Shown here: in pieces, positions 1 through 9,324 of the stretch
Layout: every line of letters starts with the position of its first letter
How positions within the stretch are numbered: the first letter of the stretch is position 1
From: an uncultured Pelagibacteraceae bacterium
Lineage (GTDB): Bacteria; Pseudomonadota; Alphaproteobacteria; Pelagibacterales; Pelagibacteraceae
DNA: 64,000 nt
Reading direction: 5' to 3'
Assembly: GCA_902629285.1 (NCBI GenBank)
Contig: CACOQN010000003.1
Location: 49,619 to 113,618 of the forward strand
The notes under the pieces: model-generated
Told to the model about the DNA's origin: nothing
The model's database searches: none
The model's input: the letters and a program-made list of their open reading frames with translations, nothing else
Position numbers and translations under genes: made by a program

Positions 1-1
1 T

Positions 2-241
2 TCTAAAATTCAAAATTCAAATTTTGATTTTATATATAAAAATTATTCAAAACTTATTCCTATTATTGGTCAGTTTGTAGTTGGACAAAAAGAACCTTAC
101 GAATATTTAATCAAAAGTATTGAGCAATTTATTAATCAAGATGAATTATTAGAGTTGATGAAGAAAAATAATTTTCATAAATGTTCTTATAGAAATCTTT
201 CTGGTGGTGTTGTTTCAATTCATAGTGGTTGGAAAATTTAA
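2..241 (+). CDS. ubiE: UbiE/COQ5 methyltransferase, C-terminal fragment (truncated by window start)
   Basis: Frame open from window start to TAA 239-241; C-term ...RNLSGGVVSIHSGWKI typical of UbiE; followed by ubiB. Confidence 0.85.
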   Translation, partial: SKIQNSNFDFIYKNYSKLIPIIGQFVVGQKEPYEYLIKSIEQFINQDELLELMKKNNFHKCSYRNLSGGVVSIHSGWKI

Positions 242-1809
242 TGATTAAAAAACTTATTACTTTATTTAAATTAGGAAGAAAAATTGCAAAATCAGATATT
301 CTAAAAATTGCATCAAAATTTAAAAAACCTCCTTTAGCTATAAAAGTATTATTCCAAATTTTATCTATTTCATTTGAAAAAAAAGAACAAAATAATTTAA
401 TTCAAGATGATGGCGAAAGACTATCTAGATCTTTAGAGTCTATGGGTACAACTTTTATCAAACTTGGTCAATTTCTTGCTACAAGACCTGATATAATTGG
501 AGAAGAATTATCTTTAAAGTTAGAAAAACTGCAGGATCGATTACCACCTTTTTCAATTTATGAAGCAAAAGAGATTATTAAAGAAGATCTTGGAGTTGAT
601 ACATTTAATTCAATAATAGATTTAAGTGAACCAGTTGCGGCGGCATCAATTGCGCAAGTTCATAAAGCAAAAATAAATGACAATGGAACTATTAAAGATG
701 TAGCAATAAAAATTTTAAGACCAAATATTAAGAAAATATTCAATGAAGAAATAGATGCGATGATGTTATTTGCATTTATAATTGAATCGTTTGTAAAAAA
801 AACAAAAAGATTAAAACTTGTTGAAGTTGTTTTTCTACTTAAAGAAATAACTAATCTTGAAATGGATTTAAGATTTGAAGCAGCTGCAGCAAATGAATAT
901 GCAGAAAATACTAAAAATGATAATGGGTTTAAAGTTCCAGAGATTTATTGGAATTTTACTAGTGAAAATGTAATGACCTTGGACTGGGTGGATGGAATTT
1001 CAATAAGAGAAGCTGAGGAATTAAAGAAAAAAAATTTAGATACTAGTAAAATAGCAGAGGATATTATCCAACATTTTTTAAGACATGCTGTAAGAGATGG
1101 TTTTTTTCATGCAGATATGCATCAAGGAAATATTTTTGTTGATAATAGTGGCCAAATTGTACCTATAGATTTTGGAATTATGGGCAGGTTAGATAAACTT
1201 AGTAAAAGATTTTTAGCAGAAATTTTATTTGGATTTATTCAAAGGGATTATCGAAAAGTAGCTGAGGTCCACTTAGTAGCTGGATTAGTTCCTAAAGAAG
1301 TGCCAATCGATGATCTAGCTCAAGCTTTGAGATCAATTGGTGAACCTATATTTGGTCAAGAAGTAAAAGATATTTCAGGAGGTAAATTACTCAAACAATT
1401 GTTTGATGTAACTGAAAAGTTTAACATGCAAACTCAACCTCAATTATTAATGTTACAAAAAACAATGGTTGTTGTTGAAGGTGTAGCAAGAAAATTGAAT
1501 CCAAATACAAATATTTGGACAACTTCAAAACCTGTACTAGAAAATTGGCTTAAGGAAACAAAAGATCCAATTAATAATCTGAATGAAACTTTAAAAAACA
1601 CATCTGAAGTTATTAAACGTTTACCAGAATTTCCTCAGATTATGGATAAAGCAAATCAAGCTTTGACATTTTTAGCTAGCGGTCAAATTCCACAAAATTC
1701 AAATTCTTATACAGCGCTAAATGATAAGAAATCAGAAATGATAGCATTTAGAAATCAATCTATTATTGGTTTATTACTTCTTGTAATTTTTGGCCTTATA
1801 GTATTTTAA
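241..1809 (+). CDS. ubiB: Ubiquinone biosynthesis kinase-like protein UbiB (ABC1 family)
   Basis: ORF; KxGQ motif (FIKLGQFLATRPD), FFHADMHQGNIF; ATG at 241 overlapping the ubiE stop is preferred over TTG at 229. Confidence 0.93.
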   Translation: MIKKLITLFKLGRKIAKSDILKIASKFKKPPLAIKVLFQILSISFEKKEQNNLIQDDGERLSRSLESMGTTFIKLGQFLATRPDIIGEELSLKLEKLQDRLPPFSIYEAKEIIKEDLGVDTFNSIIDLSEPVAAASIAQVHKAKINDNGTIKDVAIKILRPNIKKIFNEEIDAMMLFAFIIESFVKKTKRLKLVEVVFLLKEITNLEMDLRFEAAAANEYAENTKNDNGFKVPEIYWNFTSENVMTLDWVDGISIREAEELKKKNLDTSKIAEDIIQHFLRHAVRDGFFHADMHQGNIFVDNSGQIVPIDFGIMGRLDKLSKRFLAEILFGFIQRDYRKVAEVHLVAGLVPKEVPIDDLAQALRSIGEPIFGQEVKDISGGKLLKQLFDVTEKFNMQTQPQLLMLQKTMVVVEGVARKLNPNTNIWTTSKPVLENWLKETKDPINNLNETLKNTSEVIKRLPEFPQIMDKANQALTFLASGQIPQNSNSYTALNDKKSEMIAFRNQSIIGLLLLVIFGLIVF

Positions 1810-1817
1810 TTCTGCAA

Positions 1818-3023
1818 ATGAAAAATTTGTTACATAAAAAAATTCTATTCATTATTTGTGGTGGTATATCTGCCTATAAAAGTCTTGAAACAATTAGACT
1901 TTTTAAAAAAAATGGTGCAGATATTAAGACAATCCTTACTACAAGTGCAAAAGAGTTTATAACTCCACTTTCAGTAACATCACTATCTCAAGGTAAAGTT
2001 TATAGCGATTTATTTAGTGTAGAAAATGAAGCTGAAATGGATCATATTTCACTTTCAAGATGGGCAGATGTAATTGTTATTGCACCAGCAACAGCAAATA
2101 CAATTTCAAAATTAGCCCAAGGAACAACTGATGATTTAGCATCTACTGTTGTATTAGCTTCAGATAAAAACATTATTTTAGCACCAGCAATGAATGTAAG
2201 AATGTGGGACCACCCAACTACTAAAATAAATTTAAAAAAATTAAAGGAGTTTGGATATAAACTAATTGGTCCAGAAATTGGCGATATGGCATGTGGAGAA
2301 TATGGAGAAGGCAAAATGTCAGATCCATTAGTAATTGCTGAAGAAATTGATAAATATTTCTTAACTCAAAAAAGTAACAAAAAATTTAAAGCATTAGTTA
2401 CAGCGGGACCAACTAATGAGTATATAGATCCAGTTCGTTTTATTACAAATAAATCAAGTGGAAAACAAGGATATGAATTAGCAAAATCATTATCTAGAAA
2501 GGGTTTTGATACAACATTAATATCAGGTCCAACTAATCTTGAAATAACTAAAGATATCAATCTTATAAAGATTGAAACAGCAGATGAAATGTTAGTTGCA
2601 ACACAAGAAAATTTACCTGTCGATGTAGCAATTTTTTCTGCTGCAGTAGCTGATTTTAAAATTAATAAAAAGTATGAAAATAAAATTAAAAAACAAGAGA
2701 ACTTAAACTTAAATTTAGAAAAAAATATAGATATACTTAAATATGTGTCCAACCATAACTCAATGAGACCTGAACTTGTAATTGGGTTTGCAGCAGAAAC
2801 TAATGAGATTGATAAAAATGCAGAAGAAAAATTAAACAAGAAAAATTGTGACTGGATAATTTCCAATGATGTATCAAATAAAAATATTGGATTTAACTCT
2901 GATTATAATGAGGTAACAATTCATTATAAAAACAGAGATGTCAAAAATGAAAAGCTTACGTACAAAAAAAAATCTGGAATTTCTGATGAAATAGTTGATA
3001 GAATAATAAATCAATTAAATTAA
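1818..3023 (+). CDS. coaBC: Bifunctional phosphopantothenoylcysteine decarboxylase/synthetase
   Basis: ORF; GGISAYKSLE, PAMNVRMWDHP, TAGPTNEYIDPVRFITNKSSGKQG motifs. Confidence 0.95.
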   Translation: MKNLLHKKILFIICGGISAYKSLETIRLFKKNGADIKTILTTSAKEFITPLSVTSLSQGKVYSDLFSVENEAEMDHISLSRWADVIVIAPATANTISKLAQGTTDDLASTVVLASDKNIILAPAMNVRMWDHPTTKINLKKLKEFGYKLIGPEIGDMACGEYGEGKMSDPLVIAEEIDKYFLTQKSNKKFKALVTAGPTNEYIDPVRFITNKSSGKQGYELAKSLSRKGFDTTLISGPTNLEITKDINLIKIETADEMLVATQENLPVDVAIFSAAVADFKINKKYENKIKKQENLNLNLEKNIDILKYVSNHNSMRPELVIGFAAETNEIDKNAEEKLNKKNCDWIISNDVSNKNIGFNSDYNEVTIHYKNRDVKNEKLTYKKKSGISDEIVDRIINQLN

Positions 3024-3460
3024 TGGCAAAAGTTCTTATCAAAAAGTTAGATCCTGCGGTTGAATTACCTACTTACAAAACAGATGGTGCATCAGGCATG
3101 GATTTAATGGCATTATTAAATGAACCCATCAATCTTAAACCAAACGATTCATGTTTAATTCCAACAGGACTTGCAGTTGCATTTTCAAATGATTTCGAAA
3201 TTCAAATAAGACCAAGATCTGGTTTAGCTGCAAAAAACAGCATAAGTGTTTTAAATACACCTGGTACTATTGATAGCGATTATAGAGGAGAAATAAAAGT
3301 AATTCTTTTTAATCACGGAAAAAAAGATTTCTTAATAAATAATAAAGATAGAATAGCACAGATGATTTTAACTCCTGTAATTAAAATGAATCTTGAGGAA
3401 ACTGATGATCTACCAAAAACAATTAGAGGAGAGGGTGGGTTTGGCTCAACAGGAAAATGA
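3023..3460 (+). CDS. dut: dUTP diphosphatase
   Basis: ORF; RPRSGLAAKN, GTIDSDYRGE, GGFGSTGK motifs. Confidence 0.95.
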   Translation: MAKVLIKKLDPAVELPTYKTDGASGMDLMALLNEPINLKPNDSCLIPTGLAVAFSNDFEIQIRPRSGLAAKNSISVLNTPGTIDSDYRGEIKVILFNHGKKDFLINNKDRIAQMILTPVIKMNLEETDDLPKTIRGEGGFGSTGK

Positions 3461-4212
3461 GCAAAAATTTAAATAAAAAAGAAATAGAAAAATTTTCAAG
3501 GCAAATGGTTCTCAAAAATATTGGGGCAATAGGACAAAAAAAAGTTTTAAATTCTAAGGTTTTGATAATTGGGATGGGTGGTCTAGGTTGTCCTGTAGCA
3601 GAATTTTTAACTCGATGCGGAGTTGGTACACTTGGAATTATAGATCATGATATTGTAAGTCTCTCAAACATACATAGACAAAGTTTGTATGATGAGAAAG
3701 ATATAAATCAATCAAAAGTTAAAGTTGCAAAACAAAAATTAAATAGAATTAACTCAAAAACAAAAATAAAAATTTTTAATTTGAAATTAAATAATACCTC
3801 ATTTGAGAAAATTATTAAAAATTATGAATACATTGTTGATGGCACTGATAATTTTGAAAGTAAATTTATGATAAATGATATAAGTCTAAAATATAAAAAA
3901 TTTCTGGTTACTGGTGCTATAAGCAAATTTGATGGACATATTTTTTCTTTTAATTTTAATAACAAAAAAGACCCGTGCCTAAGATGTTTTTATCAAGAAG
4001 AAATAATTTCAAACGAAATATTGAACTGCGAATATGAGGGAATTTTGGGAACTGTTGCGGGTGTAACAGGTACATTGCAAGCTAATGAAGTTTTAAAAAG
4101 AATTATAAATATAGGACAAAATTTAAATGGATTTCTTTTGATTCTAGATTTATTAAATTTAAGTTTTAGAAAAGCAAAATTAAATAAAAGAAAAAAATGT
4201 AAATGCAGTTAA
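3457..4212 (+). CDS. HesA/MoeB/ThiF-family E1-like adenylyltransferase
   Basis: ORF; GMGGLGCPVAEFLTRCGVG nucleotide-binding loop, DGTDNFESKF, PCLRC and KCKC Cys pairs. Confidence 0.9.
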   Translation: MSKNLNKKEIEKFSRQMVLKNIGAIGQKKVLNSKVLIIGMGGLGCPVAEFLTRCGVGTLGIIDHDIVSLSNIHRQSLYDEKDINQSKVKVAKQKLNRINSKTKIKIFNLKLNNTSFEKIIKNYEYIVDGTDNFESKFMINDISLKYKKFLVTGAISKFDGHIFSFNFNNKKDPCLRCFYQEEIISNEILNCEYEGILGTVAGVTGTLQANEVLKRIINIGQNLNGFLLILDLLNLSFRKAKLNKRKKCKCS

Positions 4213-4652
4213 TAATTATAAAATTTTATATATTATTCTCTTTGTTTTTTCTTACACACCAATCATTTGCTAATGAAATATTCGTGTCTCTCAAAAAAAA
4301 TAAAGTAAACGTAAGATATGGTCCAAGTTTTGACTCAGATATCAAATATGTATACAAAAAAATTAATCTGCCACTAAAGCAAATAGATAAAAAGGAAAAC
4401 TTTAGAAGAATTATAGATTTAAAAAATAACACTGGTTGGGTTCATATTTCGCAATTAAAAAAAAGTAATTCGGTTATAGCTACACATGATAAGATATTAT
4501 TCAAAAAACCAACATCTTTTGCAGAACCAATTGCACAAATTAAAAAAGGTAGAATGATGATAATAGAAAGATGTGAAAATATTTGGTGTAAAATTATTAC
4601 TGATGAATATGAAGGTTGGGTAAAAATCAACAATTTATGGGGTCTTAATTGA
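4203..4652 (+). CDS. Secreted bacterial SH3-domain protein
   Basis: ORF; signal peptide; NVRYGPSFDSDIKYVY and GWVHISQL, EGWVKINNLWG. Confidence 0.8.
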   Translation: MQLIIIKFYILFSLFFLTHQSFANEIFVSLKKNKVNVRYGPSFDSDIKYVYKKINLPLKQIDKKENFRRIIDLKNNTGWVHISQLKKSNSVIATHDKILFKKPTSFAEPIAQIKKGRMMIIERCENIWCKIITDEYEGWVKINNLWGLN

Positions 4653-4692
4653 TTTAAACCCACCAATCCATCATAAATTTATATAAAACTAA

Positions 4693-4872
4693 CTATTTTT
4701 TTTGTTCGCAAACATCCTTGATTACCGGTGTATTAGCACAGTCTAAACATTTTGTTTTTTGAACTATGCATCCATCATCAAGAATTTGCACATCAACAAC
4801 TTTATCACACTTTGAACAAGTTGACGAAATTGTTAATCCACATTTTTTGCAACTATAATTTTCTATCTGCAT
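4693..4872 (-). CDS. Small Cys-rich (zinc-ribbon-like) protein, 59 aa, absent from ORF track
   Basis: Manual reverse-complement translation: MQIENYSCKKCGLTISSTCSKCDKVVDVQILDDGCIVQKTKCLDCANTPVIKDVCEQKK*; 8 Cys including three CxxC motifs; preceded by two Fur-like palindromes. Confidence 0.75.
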   Translation of the reverse strand: MQIENYSCKKCGLTISSTCSKCDKVVDVQILDDGCIVQKTKCLDCANTPVIKDVCEQKK

Positions 4873-4916
4873 AAAAACAGAATGATATATAAAAAAAAAT
4901 AATTCAATAAATTTTA

Positions 4917-4937
4917 GTGAGAATGATTACTATTCAC
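4917..4937. promoter_or_regulatory. Fur-like operator 1 (GTGAGAATGATTACTATTCAC)
   Basis: Imperfect palindrome; 13/19 by hand against E. coli Fur consensus GATAATGATAATCATTATC. Confidence 0.6.
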
Positions 4938-4948
4938 AAATTTTTTTT

Positions 4949-4967
4949 GCGAATGATTATCACTCGC
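4949..4967. promoter_or_regulatory. Fur-like operator 2 (GCGAATGATTATCACTCGC)
   Basis: Near-perfect 19-bp palindrome; 13/19 by hand against Fur consensus; centre about 31 bp from operator 1. Confidence 0.62.
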
Positions 4968-5024
4968 TTAATTTAACCGCATATTTTTGATTTACGATTT
5001 TTTTAAATTAAAATTAATATTCTC

Positions 5025-5267
5025 TTATTTAGATTTTACTTTGCTAGCCCACCATTTATCTAAAATAAAATACCAAATAGAATTTGCAATTGGTTCGACT
5101 ATAGCATCTGTTAAAGCAATGGCAAAAGAGACATCTGCAATTAATATTAAAACAGTTATAGCAATAGCAAAATGTCCAATCGTATAAACTATAGTTCTTA
5201 ATATTGAACCTCTATTCTCTTTGTATATATTTTCTAAAAATTTAAAAATATTTATTGATAACTGCAT
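5025..5267 (-). CDS. DUF2061-like small membrane protein
   Basis: ORF; RTIVYTIGHFAIAITVLILIADVSFAIALTDAIVEPIANSIWYFILDKWW resembles DUF2061 proteins. Confidence 0.65.
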   Translation of the reverse strand: MQLSINIFKFLENIYKENRGSILRTIVYTIGHFAIAITVLILIADVSFAIALTDAIVEPIANSIWYFILDKWWASKVKSK

Positions 5268-5333
5268 TTATTAAATTTTTTTTTTTTCATTTATCAATAA
5301 AGATTTTTAATACAGATAGCAAAATAAAAGCTT

Positions 5334-5352
5334 GCAAATAGTAATCATTATC
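5334..5352. promoter_or_regulatory. Fur-like operator upstream of the DUF2061-like gene
   Basis: GCAAATAGTAATCATTATC, 15/19 by hand against E. coli Fur consensus; 67 bp upstream of the minus-strand start. Confidence 0.6.
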
Positions 5353-5384
5353 AAATATTTTTTTGATTAAAAAATTATTAAGGA

Positions 5385-5981
5385 TTAATTTTTAAAAGGA
5401 CTCTCAAGGACACAAGCAACAAGATGAATTCTAGCTTGTTCTCCTCCATTAAAAAAATTATGATATTTTGTATTGTTTGTTATCCAAACATTGCCATTTG
5501 CAGGCAAATGTTTGGCCACATTTTCAATCACCATAGAGCAACCTTTGTTAGTTATAATCGGGACGTGTAATCTACATTCAGGGTCCTTATGCCAACTTAA
5601 AGTTGATCTTGGTTCTTTTAACAGAAGTCTTACTCTTCCAAGTTTAAACCTAGAATTTAATTCCTGTAAAACCTCTTTAAAATAAGTTTTTTCAAACTCA
5701 GGGACTAATTGAGTATATTTACTCTCATCAATATCAATATCTCTCTCTACTTCCTTTCCGGTATCATCGGAAATAGTCCAATATTTTCCTCTTATGTTAT
5801 TACCTTTAATAGAATTCTCATCATTAGGAATTTGATTAACAGGTATAGCACCAAAATGTGTAACTCCAGGTGAGTTAAATTTTTTTTGTTCTAATATTTT
5901 TTTCAAATCTAGTCTTAATCTAGAAATATTAAACTTTAGATCTGGTACCTTATAAAAATCTTCAAAACTTACTTTTATCAT
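5385..5981 (-). CDS. Aspartyl/asparaginyl beta-hydroxylase-like 2OG-Fe(II) oxygenase
   Basis: ORF; SWHKDPECRLHVPIITN ... GNVWITNNTKYHNFFNGGEQARIHLV: His/Asp and distal His/Arg ligand pattern. Confidence 0.75.
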   Translation of the reverse strand: MIKVSFEDFYKVPDLKFNISRLRLDLKKILEQKKFNSPGVTHFGAIPVNQIPNDENSIKGNNIRGKYWTISDDTGKEVERDIDIDESKYTQLVPEFEKTYFKEVLQELNSRFKLGRVRLLLKEPRSTLSWHKDPECRLHVPIITNKGCSMVIENVAKHLPANGNVWITNNTKYHNFFNGGEQARIHLVACVLESPFKN

Positions 5982-6007
5982 TTTTGAAATCTTTCTTTTA
6001 AAAAGTA

Positions 6008-8245
6008 TTAATTTAATTTTAAATCAAATCTATCTGAATTCATAACTTTGACCCACGCAGAAATAAAATCTTTAACAAATTTAGATTTCGAATCTTCATA
6101 AGCATAAACTTCTGCTAACGCCCTTAGTTGAGAATTTGATCCAAAAATAAGATCAACTCTTGTTGCTTTCCATTTGTTTTTTCCGGTTTTTCTATCTTTA
6201 CCAACAAATGTTTGTTCAGATTGATCTTCTTCTTTCCAAGTAGTATTCATGTCTAGTAAATTTACAAAATAGTCATTTGTAAGTACTCCAGGTTTTTTTG
6301 TAAAAACACCGTGTTCGGAATTATCATAATTAGTATTGAGGACACGCATTCCTCCTATAAGCACAGTCATTTCTGGTGCGGTCAGTCCCATTAATTGTGC
6401 TTTATCAACTAATTTTTCCTCTGCAGATATAATTGAAACATTTTTATTTAAATAATTTCTAAAACCATCAGCTTGTGGCTCCAACAAATTGAATGAATGA
6501 ATCTCTGTTTGGTCTTGTCTTGCATCTCCTCTTCCTGGAGAAAAAGGAACATTTATTTTATAGCCCGCTTTTTTTGCTGCAATCTCAATACCAACATTGC
6601 CAGCTAGAACAATTAAATCAGCTATTGATACGCTCTTTTTTTTAGTATCAAATCTATTTTTAATGTTGGTTAGCACTTTTAATATTTTTGCTAATTTTTT
6701 AGGATTATTCACTTTCCAATTTTTTTGAGGCTCTAACATTATTCTAGCACCGTTAGCACCACCTCTTTTGTCTGATCCTCTGAAAGTTGACGCTGAAGCC
6801 CATGCAGTAGAAACTAAATCTGATACTGACATTTTTGATCTTGAAATTTTATTTTTTAAATCTTTAATGTCTTTTGACTTTAATTTATACTTAGGTTTAT
6901 CAATTGGATCTTGCCAAATTAATTGTTCTTTGGGTACATCACTTCCTAAATAACATGCTCTTGGTCCCATATCTCTATGAGTCAATTTAAACCAAGCTCT
7001 TGCAAAAGCATCATGAAATTCTTTTGGATTTTCATGGAAGTGTTTAGTTATAGGCCCATAACTGGGGTCCACCTTCATTGAAATATCAGTAGTTTGCATC
7101 ATTGGAGGATGAAACACATTTTTATTATGTGCATCAGGGACCATTTTAATTTTTTGACCATTTTTCTTTGGAGTCCATTGATGTGCTCCTGCAGGACTTT
7201 TTGTGAGTTCCCATTCATGATCATATAAGCAATCTAAATATCCCATATCCCATTTAGTCGGGTTTTGAGTCCAGGCACCTTCAATACCACTACTAATAGT
7301 ATCAACTCCTTTCCCAGATTTATAACTACTATTCCATCCAGTTGATTGATCTTGAATTTTTGAACCTTCAGGATCAGGACCTTTAAAATCCTCTGAAGCG
7401 GCACCATGTGATTTACCAAAAGTATGTCCACCTGCTACTAGAGCTGCTGTTTCATAGTCATTCATGGCCATTCTGCCAAAAGTTTCTCTAATATCGTGTG
7501 CTGCAAGTTTTGGATCTGGGTTTGCATCAGGACCCTGCGGGTTTACATAAATTAAACCCATGTGCGATGCCCCTAAAGGCTGTTCTAAGTCTCTTTTTCC
7601 ACTATATCTATTTACTGCAAGCATCTCTTTTTCTGACCCCCAATAAATATCGTCCTCGGGCTCCCAAATATCTGTCCTACCTGCACCAAATCCAAATGTT
7701 TGAAAACCCATTGAGTCTAATGCTACATTTCCAACTAATATATACAAATCTGCCCAGGAAATTTTTTTTCCATATTTTTTTTTGATTGGCCACAAAAGAA
7801 GTCTTGCTTTATCTAAGTTGACATTGTCTGGCCATGAGTTAAGTGGTGCAAACCTTTGGTTTCCTGTTCCAGCTCCACCCCTGCCGTCACCTGTTCTATA
7901 AGTACCAGCAGCATGCCAAGCTAATCTTATAAACAAGGGTCCATAATGACCATAATCTGCTGGCCACCATTCTTGCGAATCAGTCATTAATTTTTTCAAA
8001 TCCTTTTTAAGTGCATTAAAATTTAGTTTTTTAAATTCTTTTGAATACCTAAAACTTTTATCCATAGGATTTGTCAGATTTGAATGTTGACTGAGAATTT
8101 TTAAATTCAAACTATTGGGCCAAAAATCTCTTGCAGTTTGACCTTTGCCAGATGTAAATTTAGCTGGAGTGCCTGCTCCAGTAAACGGGCATTTGCTTAA
8201 CTCATTTGACTTAAAAGATTTTGACTTATAGTTTTCAGTACTCAT
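6008..8245 (-). CDS. katG: Bifunctional catalase-peroxidase KatG
   Basis: 745-aa [41 protein letters not shown] (Trp-Tyr-Met crosslink motifs), [13 protein letters not shown]. Confidence 0.97.
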   Translation of the reverse strand: MSTENYKSKSFKSNELSKCPFTGAGTPAKFTSGKGQTARDFWPNSLNLKILSQHSNLTNPMDKSFRYSKEFKKLNFNALKKDLKKLMTDSQEWWPADYGHYGPLFIRLAWHAAGTYRTGDGRGGAGTGNQRFAPLNSWPDNVNLDKARLLLWPIKKKYGKKISWADLYILVGNVALDSMGFQTFGFGAGRTDIWEPEDDIYWGSEKEMLAVNRYSGKRDLEQPLGASHMGLIYVNPQGPDANPDPKLAAHDIRETFGRMAMNDYETAALVAGGHTFGKSHGAASEDFKGPDPEGSKIQDQSTGWNSSYKSGKGVDTISSGIEGAWTQNPTKWDMGYLDCLYDHEWELTKSPAGAHQWTPKKNGQKIKMVPDAHNKNVFHPPMMQTTDISMKVDPSYGPITKHFHENPKEFHDAFARAWFKLTHRDMGPRACYLGSDVPKEQLIWQDPIDKPKYKLKSKDIKDLKNKISRSKMSVSDLVSTAWASASTFRGSDKRGGANGARIMLEPQKNWKVNNPKKLAKILKVLTNIKNRFDTKKKSVSIADLIVLAGNVGIEIAAKKAGYKINVPFSPGRGDARQDQTEIHSFNLLEPQADGFRNYLNKNVSIISAEEKLVDKAQLMGLTAPEMTVLIGGMRVLNTNYDNSEHGVFTKKPGVLTNDYFVNLLDMNTTWKEEDQSEQTFVGKDRKTGKNKWKATRVDLIFGSNSQLRALAEVYAYEDSKSKFVKDFISAWVKVMNSDRFDLKLN

Positions 8246-8281
8246 TTTTCTCCTTTTAAATATTTATTCTAGACACTTAGT

Positions 8282-8296
8282 TTATAATAATTCTAA
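8282..8296. promoter_or_regulatory. Irr/PerR-type box in katG promoter (TTATAATAATTCTAA)
   Basis: Palindrome of form TTAnAATNATTnTAA, 37 bp upstream of the katG start. Confidence 0.62.
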
Positions 8297-8314
8297 AAAG
8301 TAATGTCAAATAGA

Positions 8315-8329
8315 TTAGAATGATTTTAA
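8315..8329. promoter_or_regulatory. Second Irr/PerR-type box (TTAGAATGATTTTAA)
   Basis: Same palindrome form; 33 bp from the first box. Confidence 0.52.
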
Positions 8330-8339
8330 TGTAACTTTA

Positions 8340-8750
8340 CTAATCTTCTAATTTAACTAGAACTTCAACGGATTTTATTTTTTTTCCAGGAATTGATTTT
8401 TGAATATTAATTGGACCAACGTCTTTACTATCAAGATCAATTAATTTTTCGGCTTGTACATCATAGAAATGATGATGATTAGTTGTGTTTGTGTCAAAAT
8501 ATGTTTGGCTTGAATTAATTGGTATCTGTTTCAAGTAACCTTTTTTTTCGAACGCATGAACAGTATTATATACCGTCGCAACAGATATCTTTTTAGCAGT
8601 ATGAGAGTGTATTTTTTTTGTAAGTTCGTTAACTGTAAAATGAAAAGTTTTATCTGTTTCAAACAATACTTCACATATTTTTATTCTTTGTTTTGTTGGT
8701 CTAAGACCAGAAATTCTCAATTTTTTAATATATTTGTCTAAAATTGACAT
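8340..8750 (-). CDS. irr: Fur-superfamily heme/iron-responsive regulator Irr
   Basis: [56 protein letters not shown] (Irr-like HHH motif); adjacent to fabA-fabB-fabI as in other alphaproteobacteria. Confidence 0.82.
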   Translation of the reverse strand: MSILDKYIKKLRISGLRPTKQRIKICEVLFETDKTFHFTVNELTKKIHSHTAKKISVATVYNTVHAFEKKGYLKQIPINSSQTYFDTNTTNHHHFYDVQAEKLIDLDSKDVGPINIQKSIPGKKIKSVEVLVKLED

Positions 8751-8755
8751 ATTTA

Positions 8756-8770
8756 TTATAATTATTCTAA
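8756..8770. promoter_or_regulatory. Irr/PerR-type box in the irr/fabA intergenic region (TTATAATTATTCTAA)
   Basis: Differs only at the central base from the katG-promoter box. Confidence 0.6.
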
Positions 8771-8823
8771 ACTATTACTATATTATAATTGCCTTAAATC
8801 AAGTATTAAGGGAACTCAAAATT

Positions 8824-9324
8824 ATGAAAAAAAATTCATATTCCTATAATGATCTTATAACTTGTGGTAATGGAGATCTTTTTGGACCAGGAAATGCCAA
8901 ATTACCTCTTCCTCCTATGCTTATGTTTGATAGAATAACAGATATCAATGAAAATAATGGGGCTTATAAAAAAGGTTCAATTAAGGCTGAATTAGATATT
9001 AAGGATAATCTTTGGTTTTTTGATTGTCATTTTAAAAAGGATCCAGTTATGCCTGGTTGTTTAGGTTTGGATGCCATGTGGCAACTGGTAGGATTTTTTC
9101 TAGGTTGGTTAGGAAATCCTGGAAAAGGAAGAGCCTTAGGAGTAGGTAATGTAAAATTTACTGGTGAGGTTTTGCAGAGTGTAAAAAACGTAAGATATGA
9201 AATAGATATGAAAAAAATTATGTCACCTGGAGGAACAACCGTAGGGCTTGCAAATGGAATTGTTCTTGCAGATAACAAAAAAATATATTCAGCTGAAAGT
9301 TTAAAAGTAGGATTATTTAAATAA
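8824..9324 (+). CDS. fabA: 3-hydroxydecanoyl-ACP dehydratase/isomerase
   Basis: ORF (ATG 8824 preferred); [40 protein letters not shown]. Confidence 0.95.
   Translation: MKKNSYSYNDLITCGNGDLFGPGNAKLPLPPMLMFDRITDINENNGAYKKGSIKAELDIKDNLWFFDCHFKKDPVMPGCLGLDAMWQLVGFFLGWLGNPGKGRALGVGNVKFTGEVLQSVKNVRYEIDMKKIMSPGGTTVGLANGIVLADNKKIYSAESLKVGLFK

Noticed and set aside
2366-2866. 166-aa minus-strand ORF antisense to coaBC
   Set aside because: Shadow ORF opposite a well-supported CDS.
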